In this document: positions 8,332-17,277 of the stretch, in pieces | How the letters are laid out: the number at the start of each line of letters is the position of its first letter | Position numbering within the stretch: the first letter of the stretch is position 1 | Assembly: GCA_947574055.1 (NCBI GenBank) | Contig: CANPIC010000002.1 | Location: 1-64,000 of the forward strand | Source of the DNA: an uncultured bacterium | Lineage (GTDB): Bacteria > Bacillota > Clostridia > Lachnospirales > Lachnospiraceae | Length of the DNA: 64,000 nt | Direction: 5' to 3' | Notes under the pieces: generated by a model | Database searches by the model: none | The model's input: the letters and a program-made list of their open reading frames with translations, nothing else | Told to the model about the DNA's origin: nothing | Position numbers and translations under genes: made by a program

Positions 8332-8512
8332 CCGCAAGAGCGTCAGCCCAGGCAGCTGGGAAACAATCCGGTGGAAGAGGCACTGGGAGGACGAGTGCGG
8401 AACTTAAAACAGCAATCGTCAGGACAGTGCCTGGATTGGTTGACAGATGCAGCAGGCAGCTGGGAAACAATCCGGTGGAAGAGGCACTGGGAGGACGAGT
8501 GCGGAACTTAAA
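8332..8512 (+). repeat. Tandem leader repeats upstream of ptsH, related to the crr leader
   Basis: A 60-base unit is identical at 8349-8408 and 8453-8512 (period 104). The second copy closes with GCA-A-TCGTC (8412-8420) pairing with GACGA-G-TGC (8494-8502), again with a single A-G mismatch. The first closes with TCCGCA (8331-8336) / TGCGGA (8396-8401) and CGTC / GACG. Internal hairpins CCCAG/CTGGG and CCGGTG/CACTGG are visible in copy one. The tail GCGGAACTTAAA matches the crr and alcohol dehydrogenase leaders. The 232-base gap 8300-8531 is filled mainly by these elements. Confidence 0.8.
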
Positions 8513-8531
8513 TAAAAAGGAGAGATTAAAT

Positions 8532-8795
8532 ATGAAAACATTAGAGTATGTCATCACAGACCCGGTAGGACTGCACGCAAGACCGGCAGGTCTTTTTGTA
8601 AAAAAGGCAGCTTCCTATGAGAGCAGCATCACCGTGAAAAATATGGAAAACGGTAAGAGTGCGGATGCCAAACGTATTATGGCTGTTATGTCCCTGGGCG
8701 TAAAACAGGGCAATAAGATCGAACTGACCATGGAAGGCGGCGATGAAGAGACCGCCGAGACAGAATTGATGGCATTTCTGAAAGAAAACCTGTAA
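8532..8795 (+). CDS. ptsH: HPr phosphocarrier protein without regulatory serine
   Basis: This 87-aa protein has the catalytic histidine at residue 15 in GLHARPAG and carries phosphate from Enzyme I to IIA proteins. The region that normally reads K-S-I-M around regulatory Ser46 is AKRIMAVMSLGV here, with arginine at residue 48 in the serine position. It therefore should not be a substrate for HPr kinase, the signal used for CcpA-dependent catabolite repression in Firmicutes. ATG 8532 is chosen because AAAAGGAG lies at 8515-8522; the longer ORF (8427) translates the repeat. An A/T-rich stretch with a short T run follows the stop. Confidence 0.95.
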   Translation: MKTLEYVITDPVGLHARPAGLFVKKAASYESSITVKNMENGKSADAKRIMAVMSLGVKQGNKIELTMEGGDEETAETELMAFLKENL

Positions 8796-8864
8796 GAGGG
8801 TGATCTTTTTTTACAAAATATATATCTGGTAATGTAAAATTGCCATTTATATAGATGCAAGAAA

Positions 8865-8886
8865 CACTCTGTGCCAGGTCAGAGTG
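8865..8886 (+). other. Small leader hairpin upstream of the PTS IICB gene
   Basis: CACTCTG (8865-8871) pairs with CAGAGTG (8880-8886) around an 8-base loop, ending just before the ribosome-binding site AAAGGGG. It has no T run, so it is not a terminator. It could affect translation or mRNA stability; no function is assigned. Confidence 0.4.
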
Positions 8887-8908
8887 ATAAAAGAAAGGGG
8901 TAGTAATT

Positions 8909-10357
8909 ATGATGAAGTATTTGCAGAAGTTAGGTAAATCCCTGATGCTCCCGGTAGCCTGCTTACCTGTCTGTGGTATTCTTATGGGTATCGGATATGC
9001 TTTATCGCCGAACGCTATGCAGGGCGGCGACATCACAGGTTTTGCAGCGATTGTTGGTTTCTTCCTGATCAAAGCAGGGGGTGCTTTGATCGACAATATG
9101 TCATGGCTGTTTGCCATCGGCGTGGCATTTGGCATGTCCGATGACAATGACGGCGCTGCAGGTCTTGCAGGTCTTGTATCATGGCTGATGATCATCAACC
9201 TGCTGTCCTCCGGCGTAATCAGTACAATCACAGGCGGTGAAGCCGATGTGGCATTTGGCAAGATCCAGAACCAGTTTATTGGTATCCTTGCCGGTGTGAT
9301 CGGTTCCACATGCTATAACAAATTTAAGAGTACAAAACTTCCGGATGCACTTTCCTTCTTTTCCGGTAAGAGATGCGTTGCTATCATAACAGCAGTGGTA
9401 TCTATCGTGGTAGCGGGTGTTCTGTTCTTTGTATGGCCTGTTGTTTATTCTGGTCTGGTAGCTCTTGGCTCCGGCATCCAGGGTATGGGCGCAATCGGCT
9501 CCGGTATTTATGCTTTCCTGAACCGTCTGCTCATTCCGTTTGGTCTGCACCATGCACTGAACTCCGTATTCTGGTTTGACGCCATCGGCATCAATGACCT
9601 GGGTAACTTCTGGGGCAATACTGGTGTGGCAGGTGAGACCGGTATGTACATGGCAGGTTTCTTCCCGTCCATGATGTTTGGTCTTCCCGCGGCAGCACTG
9701 GCAGTTATTCACTGTTCCAAACCGGAAAGAAAAAAGACAACAGCAGGTATCATGGGCGCTGCAGCTCTCTGCGCATTTATCTGCGGCGTAACAGAGCCTT
9801 TTGAGTTCGCATTTATGTTCCTGGCTCCCGCTTTGTATGTTGTATATGCAGTCCTTTATGGTATTTTTGCAGGAATTTCCGTTGCACTGGGCTTCCGTGC
9901 AGGGTTCTCTTTCTCCGCAGGTTTGACTGACCTGATCTTCTCTTCCCAGCTTCCGCTGGCGCAGAAAGTATGGTTGATCATCCCTCTGGGAATCGCAGCA
10001 GCAGTTGTATTCTATGCAATGTTCCGTTTCACGATCACGAAATTTGATCTCAAGACACCAGGACGTGAAGATGACGATGCAGGCGATGATGAGATGAAAG
10101 CTGTTCTTGCAAACAATGATTTCACAAAGGTAGCACAGATCATTCTGGAAGGTCTTGGCGGAAAAGCCAATGTGTCCTCACTCGATAACTGTGTGACGAG
10201 ACTTCGTCTCGAAGTAAAAGATTATGTGGCGGTAGATGAAGCCAAAATCAAATCTGCAGGTGTTGCAGGCGTGATCCGGCCCAGCAAAAATGCCGTTCAG
10301 GTAATCGTGGGAACAAAAGTTCAGTTTGTAGCTGATGAAATGAAGAAAATGCTGTAA
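8909..10357 (+). CDS. PTS IICB permease, glucose/N-acetylglucosamine family
   Basis: A 482-aa permease: an N-terminal IIC membrane domain (about 1-385, roughly ten hydrophobic segments) and a C-terminal IIB domain (about 405-482). IIC carries NRLLIPFGLHHALN and GVTEPFEFAFMF, the sugar-binding signatures of the glucose superfamily. IIB carries the phosphocysteine in DNCVTRLRL. There is no fused IIA domain, fitting the separate crr gene upstream. GSGIYAFLNRLLIP and the lack of a glucose-specific signature leave glucose versus N-acetylglucosamine open; the NagE-like look slightly favours the latter. The Shine-Dalgarno AAAGGGG lies before ATG 8909, and a strong terminator follows. Confidence 0.93.
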   Translation: MMKYLQKLGKSLMLPVACLPVCGILMGIGYALSPNAMQGGDITGFAAIVGFFLIKAGGALIDNMSWLFAIGVAFGMSDDNDGAAGLAGLVSWLMIINLLSSGVISTITGGEADVAFGKIQNQFIGILAGVIGSTCYNKFKSTKLPDALSFFSGKRCVAIITAVVSIVVAGVLFFVWPVVYSGLVALGSGIQGMGAIGSGIYAFLNRLLIPFGLHHALNSVFWFDAIGINDLGNFWGNTGVAGETGMYMAGFFPSMMFGLPAAALAVIHCSKPERKKTTAGIMGAAALCAFICGVTEPFEFAFMFLAPALYVVYAVLYGIFAGISVALGFRAGFSFSAGLTDLIFSSQLPLAQKVWLIIPLGIAAAVVFYAMFRFTITKFDLKTPGREDDDAGDDEMKAVLANNDFTKVAQIILEGLGGKANVSSLDNCVTRLRLEVKDYVAVDEAKIKSAGVAGVIRPSKNAVQVIVGTKVQFVADEMKKML

Positions 10358-10392
10358 AATCTGAATTGGTAACAGAATTGAAAAACCTGGCA

Positions 10393-10423
10393 GGAGAGAG
10401 GGCAACCTCTCTCCTTATATTTT
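10393..10423 (+). terminator. Rho-independent terminator of the PTS cluster
   Basis: GGAGAGAGG (10393-10401) and CCTCTCTCC (10406-10414) form a perfect 9-bp stem with a GCAA tetraloop, followed by TTATATTTT. It ends the antiterminator-to-IICB cluster. Confidence 0.9.
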
Positions 10424-10500
10424 CAGGGAACCCTTGTGAAGCATCGGCAAACAGAGGTTCTTTTGGATCTGACTGCTATTGCCGGCCTATAAGTTTTGGC

Positions 10501-10529
10501 TTTCCAAAATATGCAATCTGGTGTATAAT
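10501..10529 (+). promoter_or_regulatory. Probable sigma-A promoter of the zinc-finger/polA operon
   Basis: TTTCCA (10501-10506), 17 bases, then a perfect TATAAT (10524-10529). The predicted start near 10536 falls within the hairpin described next. Confidence 0.65.
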
Positions 10530-10530
10530 C

Positions 10531-10568
10531 GTAACAGTTCAGGCAGGCAGATCTGCCGGAACTGTTAC
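10531..10568 (+). other. Long 5'-end hairpin in the polA operon leader
   Basis: GTAACAGTTC (10531-10540) pairs perfectly with GAACTGTTAC (10559-10568), and GGCAG pairs with CTGCC inside it, giving about 15 base pairs with one mismatch. It overlaps the predicted transcription start. No T run follows. It may be a 5' stabilising hairpin or, as DNA, an inverted-repeat operator. Confidence 0.6.
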
Positions 10569-10622
10569 ATATATTTTCGGAGAATATGACGCAGGAAACA
10601 CATGTATTTTGTGGGAGGCTGT

Positions 10623-10946
10623 ATGGATTGTAAGGAAACCCGGAAGAATATATATAAATTTATAGAGGACGGACTGGACGGAAAAGAACTGCAGAGTTTT
10701 ATGAGGCATGTCAGTGAATGTGGGGAATGTATGGAAGAACTTGCAATCCAGTATCTTGTAACAGAAGGGATGCAGCATCTGGAAACGGAGAGTGCTTTTG
10801 ACCTGCAAAACCAGTTGGATAAAAAGATGGAAAGAGCCAGGAAGAAGATCCGTGCCAGAAAGAGAGTTATATGGTTTATGTATTTTATTGAGACTCTGGC
10901 TATTTTGGCGGTGATTCTGATGACGGTATTGGTGATTATCAAATGA
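10623..10946 (+). CDS. Small anti-sigma-like zinc-finger membrane protein (zf-HC2 type)
   Basis: This 107-aa protein has an N-terminal zinc-finger of the anti-sigma type with H-x3-C-x2-C in HVSECGECM and an earlier cysteine (MDCKE). A charged helical linker rich in Lys/Arg follows, then one membrane helix near the C-terminus (about 82-105). The second ATG (10623) is chosen over 10602 because GGGAGG lies five bases before it. The stop overlaps the polA start (ATGA), so the two are translationally coupled. No ECF sigma gene is adjacent, so its partner is unknown. The family label rests on the short motif only. Confidence 0.75.
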   Translation: MDCKETRKNIYKFIEDGLDGKELQSFMRHVSECGECMEELAIQYLVTEGMQHLETESAFDLQNQLDKKMERARKKIRARKRVIWFMYFIETLAILAVILMTVLVIIK

Positions 10947-13585
10947 ATGAAAAAATTGTTTTGATTGACGGACACAGTATTCTGAACAGGGCCTTTTATG
11001 GCGTTCCCGTGCTGAGCAATGCCAGAGGACTTCATACCAATGGGATATTTGGCTTTTTGAATATTATGTTTCGTATCCTGGAAGAAGAAAAACCGCATTA
11101 TCTGACGGTGGCGTTTGATGTGGGTGCACCCACGTTCCGCCATGAGATGTATGAGGACTATAAAGGGACCAGAAAACCCATGCCGCAGGAACTGTATGAA
11201 CAGGTGCCGGTACTGAAAGAAGTATTACAGGCCATGGGGATACAGATCTGCGAGCAGGCAGGGCTGGAAGCAGACGATATCCTGGGGACGCTGGCCAGAC
11301 GCAGTGAGAACAAGGGACTGGAAGTGACACTGGTATCCGGGGACAGGGATCTTCTGCAGATTGCGTCGCAGCATATCCGTATCAGGATTCCCAAAACAAA
11401 AGGCGGCAGGACAGAGATTGAGAACTATTATGCGGAGGATGTCAAAGCCCGTTATGGTGTTACCCCACTGCAATTTATTGAACTGAAAGCACTGATGGGA
11501 GATGCCTCTGATAATATTCCGGGTGTTCCCAAAGTGGGGGAGAAGACGGCTATGGCGCTGATGGCGGCATATGGCTCCATAGACGCTATTTATGCTGCCT
11601 GTGAAGATCCGCAGGCGACGATTAAAAAATCTGTCCGCGAATCTCTTCTGGCCAACAGACACCTAGCCGATTTGAGCAGGGAACTGGCCACGATCCGCAC
11701 GGATGCAGAATTTTCTTTTACGTTTGAAGCGGCGCTGCTCCATGATCTCTATACGCCAAAGGCATATCAGTTATTTCAGGAACTGGAATTTAAGAACCTG
11801 CTGGGACGCTTTGACAGGCAGGAGTCAGAAGATACAAAAGAAGCCGCATTTCGCCTGATCACGGATCTGGCAGAGGCGCAAGCGGCATTCGATGCCTGCC
11901 GGCAGGCGGATAAAGCCGGTGTCTTTTTACTGAGTGACAAAGCGACAGGGATAGCGGGACTGGGACTGTGCTGGTCGGAAAACGACATATGTGTCATAAA
12001 ATGCCAGGGGTTTGTGACGGATGCGTATCTCAGCGACCAGCTTGGCGGATTACAGGGCCAGACGCAGTTATGTGGCTTTTTCCTGAAAGGAATTTATCCT
12101 TATTTCTTATCCGATGATGTGTCGCAGTGTTTTGATATTCAGCTTGCCGCTTATTTGCTCAACCCGCTGAAAAGTGATTATACCATAGATGATGTGGCCA
12201 GAGAGCATCTGGGACTGTCGATGCCGGCCTACGTGCAGTGCTTTGGCAAGAAGTCCATGGCAGAGGCGGCGGAAGATGAGCCCGGCTTTGTCTCCTATGG
12301 CTGCTATGGGGCTTATACGGCGAGGGCGGCTTCTTTCATTCTGGAGGAAAAACTCAGCGAGACCGATATGGCCCGGCTTTTTCATGAGATTGAGATGCCG
12401 CTTTCCTATGTACTCTATGATATGGAGCGGGAGGGCATCCGGGCGGAGGCGCAGGAATTGCACCGATATGGGGAAGCGCTGATCGGAAGGATTGCCCAGC
12501 TGGAGAAAAGTATTCATGAAAAGGCAGGGGAAGTATTTAATATCAATTCTCCCAAGCAGCTGGGGGAGATTTTATTCGGGAAACTGGGGATTCCCGGCGG
12601 AAAAAAGACCAAAACCGGCTATTCTACAGCTGCGGACATATTAGAGAAGCTGGCTCCGGCGTATCCGATTATCAATGAGATATTAGAATACAGAGGGCTT
12701 GCCAAACTGAAATCCACTTATGCAGACGGATTGTCCGCCTTTATCGGAGAGGACGGAAAGATACACACCAATTTCAACCAGACCATTACCGCTACGGGCC
12801 GCATCAGTTCCACAGAACCCAATCTGCAGAACATTCCCATGCGGATGGAGCTGGGACGGCTGATCCGGAAAGTATTCGTGCCGGGCGAGGGCCATATTTT
12901 TACAGATGCGGACTATTCTCAGATTGAACTGCGGATTCTGGCGCATATGTCGGGCGATGAACAACTGATCGAAGCCTACCGGATGGAGGAGGACATTCAC
13001 CGCATTACGGCGGCGAAAGTATTCCACACACCCTTTGAAGAAGTGACACCTCTGCAAAGGCGCAATGCAAAGGCGGTTAACTTTGGGATCGTATATGGGA
13101 TCAGTTCGTTTGGACTCAGTCAGGATCTGAGTATTTCCAAAAAAGAAGCGGAAGCCTATATCCAGGAATATTTTGCCACTTATCCGGGGGTCAAGGCGTT
13201 TCTGGACCGGATGGTGGAGCAGGCCAGGGAAAAAGGCTATGTCACGACCCTGTTTGGGCGCAGACGCCCGGTGCCGGAACTGTCCAGCGGCAATTTCATG
13301 CAGCGTTCCTTCGGGGAGCGGGTAGCAATGAATTCCCCTATCCAGGGAACGGCGGCAGATGTGATCAAAATTGCCATGATCCGGGTGTACAGGGCTTTAA
13401 AAGCGGCCGGCTGCCGGTCCAGGCTGATTTTGCAGGTGCATGATGAATTACTGATTGAGACAGCTGTGGAAGAGGCGGCGCAGGTAGAAAAGATTTTGCG
13501 CGAAGAGATGACGCATGCCGCGGAACTGGCGGTGACACTGGAAGTGGACCTTCATACCGGGACAGACTGGTATGAGGCAAAATAA
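10943..13585 (+). CDS. polA: DNA polymerase I
   Basis: This 880-aa enzyme does gap filling and Okazaki fragment maturation. Residues about 1-290 are the 5'-nuclease domain (IDGHSILNRAFYG, LEADDILGTLA, LVSGDRDLLQ, DASDNIPGVPKVGEKTA). The middle domain (about 300-460) is where the 3'-5' exonuclease should be, but the expected D-x-E motif is replaced by LSDKATGIAG, so proofreading is probably lost, as in Bacillus-type enzymes. The C-terminal polymerase domain has DADYSQIELR (motif A), RRNAKAVNFGIVYG (motif B) and VHDELLIE (motif C). It overlaps the preceding gene by 4 bases. Confidence 0.97.
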   Translation: MNEKIVLIDGHSILNRAFYGVPVLSNARGLHTNGIFGFLNIMFRILEEEKPHYLTVAFDVGAPTFRHEMYEDYKGTRKPMPQELYEQVPVLKEVLQAMGIQICEQAGLEADDILGTLARRSENKGLEVTLVSGDRDLLQIASQHIRIRIPKTKGGRTEIENYYAEDVKARYGVTPLQFIELKALMGDASDNIPGVPKVGEKTAMALMAAYGSIDAIYAACEDPQATIKKSVRESLLANRHLADLSRELATIRTDAEFSFTFEAALLHDLYTPKAYQLFQELEFKNLLGRFDRQESEDTKEAAFRLITDLAEAQAAFDACRQADKAGVFLLSDKATGIAGLGLCWSENDICVIKCQGFVTDAYLSDQLGGLQGQTQLCGFFLKGIYPYFLSDDVSQCFDIQLAAYLLNPLKSDYTIDDVAREHLGLSMPAYVQCFGKKSMAEAAEDEPGFVSYGCYGAYTARAASFILEEKLSETDMARLFHEIEMPLSYVLYDMEREGIRAEAQELHRYGEALIGRIAQLEKSIHEKAGEVFNINSPKQLGEILFGKLGIPGGKKTKTGYSTAADILEKLAPAYPIINEILEYRGLAKLKSTYADGLSAFIGEDGKIHTNFNQTITATGRISSTEPNLQNIPMRMELGRLIRKVFVPGEGHIFTDADYSQIELRILAHMSGDEQLIEAYRMEEDIHRITAAKVFHTPFEEVTPLQRRNAKAVNFGIVYGISSFGLSQDLSISKKEAEAYIQEYFATYPGVKAFLDRMVEQAREKGYVTTLFGRRRPVPELSSGNFMQRSFGERVAMNSPIQGTAADVIKIAMIRVYRALKAAGCRSRLILQVHDELLIETAVEEAAQVEKILREEMTHAAELAVTLEVDLHTGTDWYEAK

Positions 13586-13668
13586 GACAGCGGTATAAAT
13601 TTCTACGAGATAAGATGGGTATCAAAATGGCGCCGGCTATATGGAAGAAAGTACAGGGTGAGGGATAG

Positions 13669-14274
13669 ATGAAAATAATCGGCATAACCGGCGGAGTGGG
13701 CTCCGGAAAGACAGAACTGCTGCATTATCTGGAAAAAAATTATAAGTGCCGGATTTTGCTGGCGGACCGGGCGGCTCTTTTGTTACAGGAGCCGGGCGGC
13801 GTATGTCATAAGCAGGTGGTGGCTCTGCTGGGCCGGGAGATTTTACTGGCGGACGGCTCTATCGACCGGGCGGCCATGGCAGCCAGAATCTTTCGCGACA
13901 GGGCTCTTCTGGAAGCGGTAAATGCCATTGTCCATCCGGCTGTGAAAGAGTATATCCTGCTGCAGATCCGGCAGGAAGCACAGAAGAAAGAGGCCGGCTT
14001 CTTTTTTCTGGAGGCGGCCCTTCTGATTGAGGAGGGCTATGGACAGATCGTGGATGAGATGTGGTATGTCTATGCGGATGCGGATGTCCGCAGAAAGCGG
14101 CTGAAAGAGGGGCGTCAGTATACGGACAGCAAAATAGACAGCATTTTGCAGGCACAGCTTTCCGATGAGACATATCGGGCTCACTGCAATTTTGTCATTG
14201 ACAACAGCAGGGACATTACATATGCTTATGAGCAGATTGACAAAAAGATGGGGGAATATCTGTGGAAGAAGTAA
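13669..14274 (+). CDS. coaE: Dephospho-CoA kinase
   Basis: A 201-aa cytoplasmic enzyme that phosphorylates the ribose 3'-OH of dephospho-CoA, the last step of CoA synthesis. It has the P-loop GGVGSGKT (about 8-15), the lid-type basic stretch with VRRKRL, and FVIDNS near the end. The order polA-coaE is common in Firmicutes. The start is preceded by AGGGTGAGGG. The end overlaps the next gene by 13 bases. Confidence 0.93.
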   Translation: MKIIGITGGVGSGKTELLHYLEKNYKCRILLADRAALLLQEPGGVCHKQVVALLGREILLADGSIDRAAMAARIFRDRALLEAVNAIVHPAVKEYILLQIRQEAQKKEAGFFFLEAALLIEEGYGQIVDEMWYVYADADVRRKRLKEGRQYTDSKIDSILQAQLSDETYRAHCNFVIDNSRDITYAYEQIDKKMGEYLWKK

Positions 14275-16400
14275 AAAAATACCCGGGGAAGCTGGTATTC
14301 GGACTTGATATCGGAACAAGGAGTATCGTCGGGACGGTAGGATACAAAACGGGGGATCAGTTTTACGTGGTGGCGCAGCGCGTGCGGGAACACGAGACAA
14401 GAGCTATGCTGGACGGGCAGATTCACGATATTGGCAGAGTCAGTATGACAATATCTCAGGTAAAGAGCGAACTGGAAGCAACTGTCGGCACCCGGCTGAC
14501 CGATGTATGTATTGCCGCCGCCGGCCGCGTATTAAAGACTGTTACCATACATACGGAAACAGCCTTTGAAGAGGAAAAGGAAATCACGGAAGAGGATATC
14601 TATGCACTGGATTCCAAGGGGATCGAAGCCGCGTATGAAGAGTTTAACCGTGAAAATCACTCTGATGTCACCTTCTACTGCGTGGGATATTCCGTTGTCC
14701 GTTATTATATGAACAATTATGTCATTGGCAATCTGGAAAGCCATAAAGCCAGAATGATCGGGGTTGATCTGATCGCTACTTTTCTGCCCGAGGATGTGGT
14801 GGACGGCCTGTATAAAGCGGTGGGGCAGGCTGGCCTGGAAGTGGTCAATCTGACGCTGGAGCCGATTGCGGCCATACAGGTCGCCATCCCGGAGATGTAC
14901 CGGATGCTGAACATAGCCCTGGTGGATGTGGGCGCCGGTACATCCGATATTTCCATCACCCAGGGCGGCAGTATCGTGGCTTATGGGATGATTCCCATGG
15001 CGGGAGATGCCCTGACGGAAGCGGTGGCGCAGCATTGTCTGGTCGATTTTGTCACGGCAGAGCAGATCAAAAGGGAATGTGGCGAAAAGGAAACCATTGC
15101 CTATCGGGATATCATGGGACTGGATCAGACCGTAAAGCGGGACGAACTGCTGGAAGTGATGAAGCCGGCTGTTGAGTCGATGACAAAACAGGTAGCGGAT
15201 AAGATCAAAGAACTAAACGGTGAGAAGTCTGTCAGCGCTGTCTTTGTGGTGGGCGGCGGTGGCAAGATTCCCGGCTATACGGACAAACTGGCGGCAGAAC
15301 TTGGTATTCAGCCGGAGCGGGTGGCGCTGCGCGGCGAGGAAGTGATGCAGAAGATCCAATTTCTGGAAAAGGAGACAAAAAAAGACTCTCTGCTTGTGAC
15401 ACCCATCGGCATCTGTCTTTCCTTTTATGAACAGAGCAATTCTTTTGTCTTTGTCACTTTTAATAATAACAGGATCAAGCTGTATGATACATCCAGACTG
15501 GCAGTGGTGGATGCCGCCCTGCAGGCTGATTTTCCAAATGAGAGTCTCTTCCCCAGGCGTGGAGCGGCCCTGCATTTTATGGTGGACGGACATGCGCGTA
15601 TGATCCGGGGCCAGCTGGGGGAGGCGTCGGTGATCACGGTCAATGGCAGTCCGGCCGATATTCATACCCCCATTCATGCCAATGATATTATTCATGTACA
15701 GGAGTCCACAGCAGGGGCCGATGCGTCGATGGAGATCGGCCGGCTGCCGGAATACAATGCCATTATCCGGGTGGAAGTCAATGAGAAGAAGATCGACCTG
15801 CCCAAGTTTGCCTGTGTCAACGGCCAGCTGCAGTCCGCTTTTTATGATATCCGGGAAAACGACAGAATTGAGATGTTAAATTTTTATACCGTACGTCAGA
15901 TCGTCGAGTTTATGGATGTGATTCTTGATCAAAAGATGAACATTTATGTCAACAATAAACTGGCGGATCTGGAGACAAAAGTCTATGAAAATTTTTCTGT
16001 CATATGGACAATGGAGCAGTTGCAGCTCTCCGATGTGGAACAGTATGAAAACAGGTCAGCCATAGAAGCAGCTACTTATGCAGACCTGCCCGATGGCGCA
16101 GAGGAAAGCGAAGATCAGGCGGTACCGGGGCGGGAAGCGCCAGATGCCCGGGAAGATAGAAAAACCGCCGAAAAGACAGAAGACAAAGGGATTGCCATGG
16201 ATATTTTTGTCAATGGCATGCCGGTGACACTGCATGGAAAACAGTCCTATATCTTTGTCGATTTGTTTGACTTTTATGCCTTTGATCTGACGCCGCGTCC
16301 GGGGAAGCGGATTACGACAAAACGGAACAAAAGAGATGCACAGTATATGGAACCGCTTGCGGCCGGAGACATGATAGAGATATACTGGAGGGATAATTGA
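14262..16400 (+). CDS. Long FtsA-like actin-fold cell division protein with C-terminal extension
   Basis: At 712 aa this is far longer than typical FtsA (about 420). Residues about 10-390 carry the actin/FtsA fold: FGLDIGTRSIVGTVG (phosphate 1), ALVDVGAGTSDISI (phosphate 2), VFVVGGGGKIPGYTDKLA (adenosine). The remaining 320 residues contain repeated beta-rich stretches, an acidic linker (about 605-640) and a final domain ending IEIYWRDN, none of which I can name. Translation starts at GTG 14262, inside coaE, with GGGGG upstream. FtsA tethers FtsZ to the membrane; a clear C-terminal amphipathic helix is not evident, so the membrane or partner role may differ. Confidence 0.85.
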   Translation: MEEVKKYPGKLVFGLDIGTRSIVGTVGYKTGDQFYVVAQRVREHETRAMLDGQIHDIGRVSMTISQVKSELEATVGTRLTDVCIAAAGRVLKTVTIHTETAFEEEKEITEEDIYALDSKGIEAAYEEFNRENHSDVTFYCVGYSVVRYYMNNYVIGNLESHKARMIGVDLIATFLPEDVVDGLYKAVGQAGLEVVNLTLEPIAAIQVAIPEMYRMLNIALVDVGAGTSDISITQGGSIVAYGMIPMAGDALTEAVAQHCLVDFVTAEQIKRECGEKETIAYRDIMGLDQTVKRDELLEVMKPAVESMTKQVADKIKELNGEKSVSAVFVVGGGGKIPGYTDKLAAELGIQPERVALRGEEVMQKIQFLEKETKKDSLLVTPIGICLSFYEQSNSFVFVTFNNNRIKLYDTSRLAVVDAALQADFPNESLFPRRGAALHFMVDGHARMIRGQLGEASVITVNGSPADIHTPIHANDIIHVQESTAGADASMEIGRLPEYNAIIRVEVNEKKIDLPKFACVNGQLQSAFYDIRENDRIEMLNFYTVRQIVEFMDVILDQKMNIYVNNKLADLETKVYENFSVIWTMEQLQLSDVEQYENRSAIEAATYADLPDGAEESEDQAVPGREAPDAREDRKTAEKTEDKGIAMDIFVNGMPVTLHGKQSYIFVDLFDFYAFDLTPRPGKRITTKRNKRDAQYMEPLAAGDMIEIYWRDN

Positions 16401-16401
16401 G

Positions 16402-17199
16402 ATGAGAATGTGCAGCATCGCCAGCGGCAGCAGTGGTAACTGTGTCTATGTGGGTTCTGACGCCACGCATCTTTTGGTGGATACGGGAATCAGCAGAAAA
16501 CGGATTGAAGATGGACTAAAAGCACTGGATCTGTCCGTGCAGGACCTGGATGGTATCCTCATCACGCATGAACATTCCGATCATATCAGCGGGCTGGGCG
16601 TCTTGATCCGCAGACGGGAAATCCCCATTTATGCCACCAAGGGCACCATCCGCAAGATGCGTGCAATGGAATCTCTGCGGCACATACCGGCGGATCTGTT
16701 TCAGGAAGTGCGTGAAGAAGAACATTTTACGATCAAGGACGTGATGGTGGCGCCGATGCAGATTTCCCATGATGCGGCCCAGCCTGCGGCTTATCGTTTC
16801 CGACATGATAAAAAGTGGGTGGGTATCATCACGGATCTGGGCGTTTACAATGACGATACCGTGGAATGTATGCGGGGGATGGATGCCATACTTCTGGAAG
16901 CAAACCACGATGTAAGAATGTTGGAAACGGGGCCTTACCCCTACTATCTCAAACGCCGGATACTGGGTGAACGGGGGCATCTGTCCAACGAATTGTCAGG
17001 CCGATTTCTTTCCCGTATTTTGCACGATCAATTAAAAACGGTGATACTGGGACACCTCAGTAAGGAAAATAACCTGGCGGAACTGGCCTATGAGACGGTG
17101 CGCCTAGAGATTACCATGGCGGACAATGAGTTTAAGGGAACTGATTTTCCGATTATGGTGGCCAAGAGAAGCGAAGTGTCGGAGGTTGTTGCGATTTAA
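16402..17199 (+). CDS. walJ: MBL-fold metallohydrolase, WalJ/YycJ-like
   Basis: This 265-aa protein starts with the YycJ signature ASGSSGNCVYV. It carries the metal motif HEHSDH (about 53-58) and further ligands in SHDAAQP, ITDLG and ILGHLSKENN. YycJ/WalJ proteins are 5'-3' DNA exonucleases connected with cell-wall and replication control. The gene begins one base after the FtsA-like stop with GGAGGG upstream, so it is in the same operon as coaE and the FtsA-like gene. Confidence 0.9.
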   Translation: MRMCSIASGSSGNCVYVGSDATHLLVDTGISRKRIEDGLKALDLSVQDLDGILITHEHSDHISGLGVLIRRREIPIYATKGTIRKMRAMESLRHIPADLFQEVREEEHFTIKDVMVAPMQISHDAAQPAAYRFRHDKKWVGIITDLGVYNDDTVECMRGMDAILLEANHDVRMLETGPYPYYLKRRILGERGHLSNELSGRFLSRILHDQLKTVILGHLSKENNLAELAYETVRLEITMADNEFKGTDFPIMVAKRSEVSEVVAI

Positions 17200-17277
17200 A
17201 GGACAGCCAGGCGCAGAGCGGGAATCATAGCTGGAACTGGAATATAAATATGCGGAGCTGGAATAGGAGTTATTCAT

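Noticed and set aside
8427-8531. Upstream extension of the ptsH ORF
   Set aside because: It translates the leader repeat; HPr begins at 8532 with AAAAGGAG upstream.
6707-8557. 616-aa minus-strand ORF opposite ptsI
   Set aside because: Antisense shadow of a highly conserved gene; no ribosome-binding site or recognisable family, and it runs across the leader repeats.
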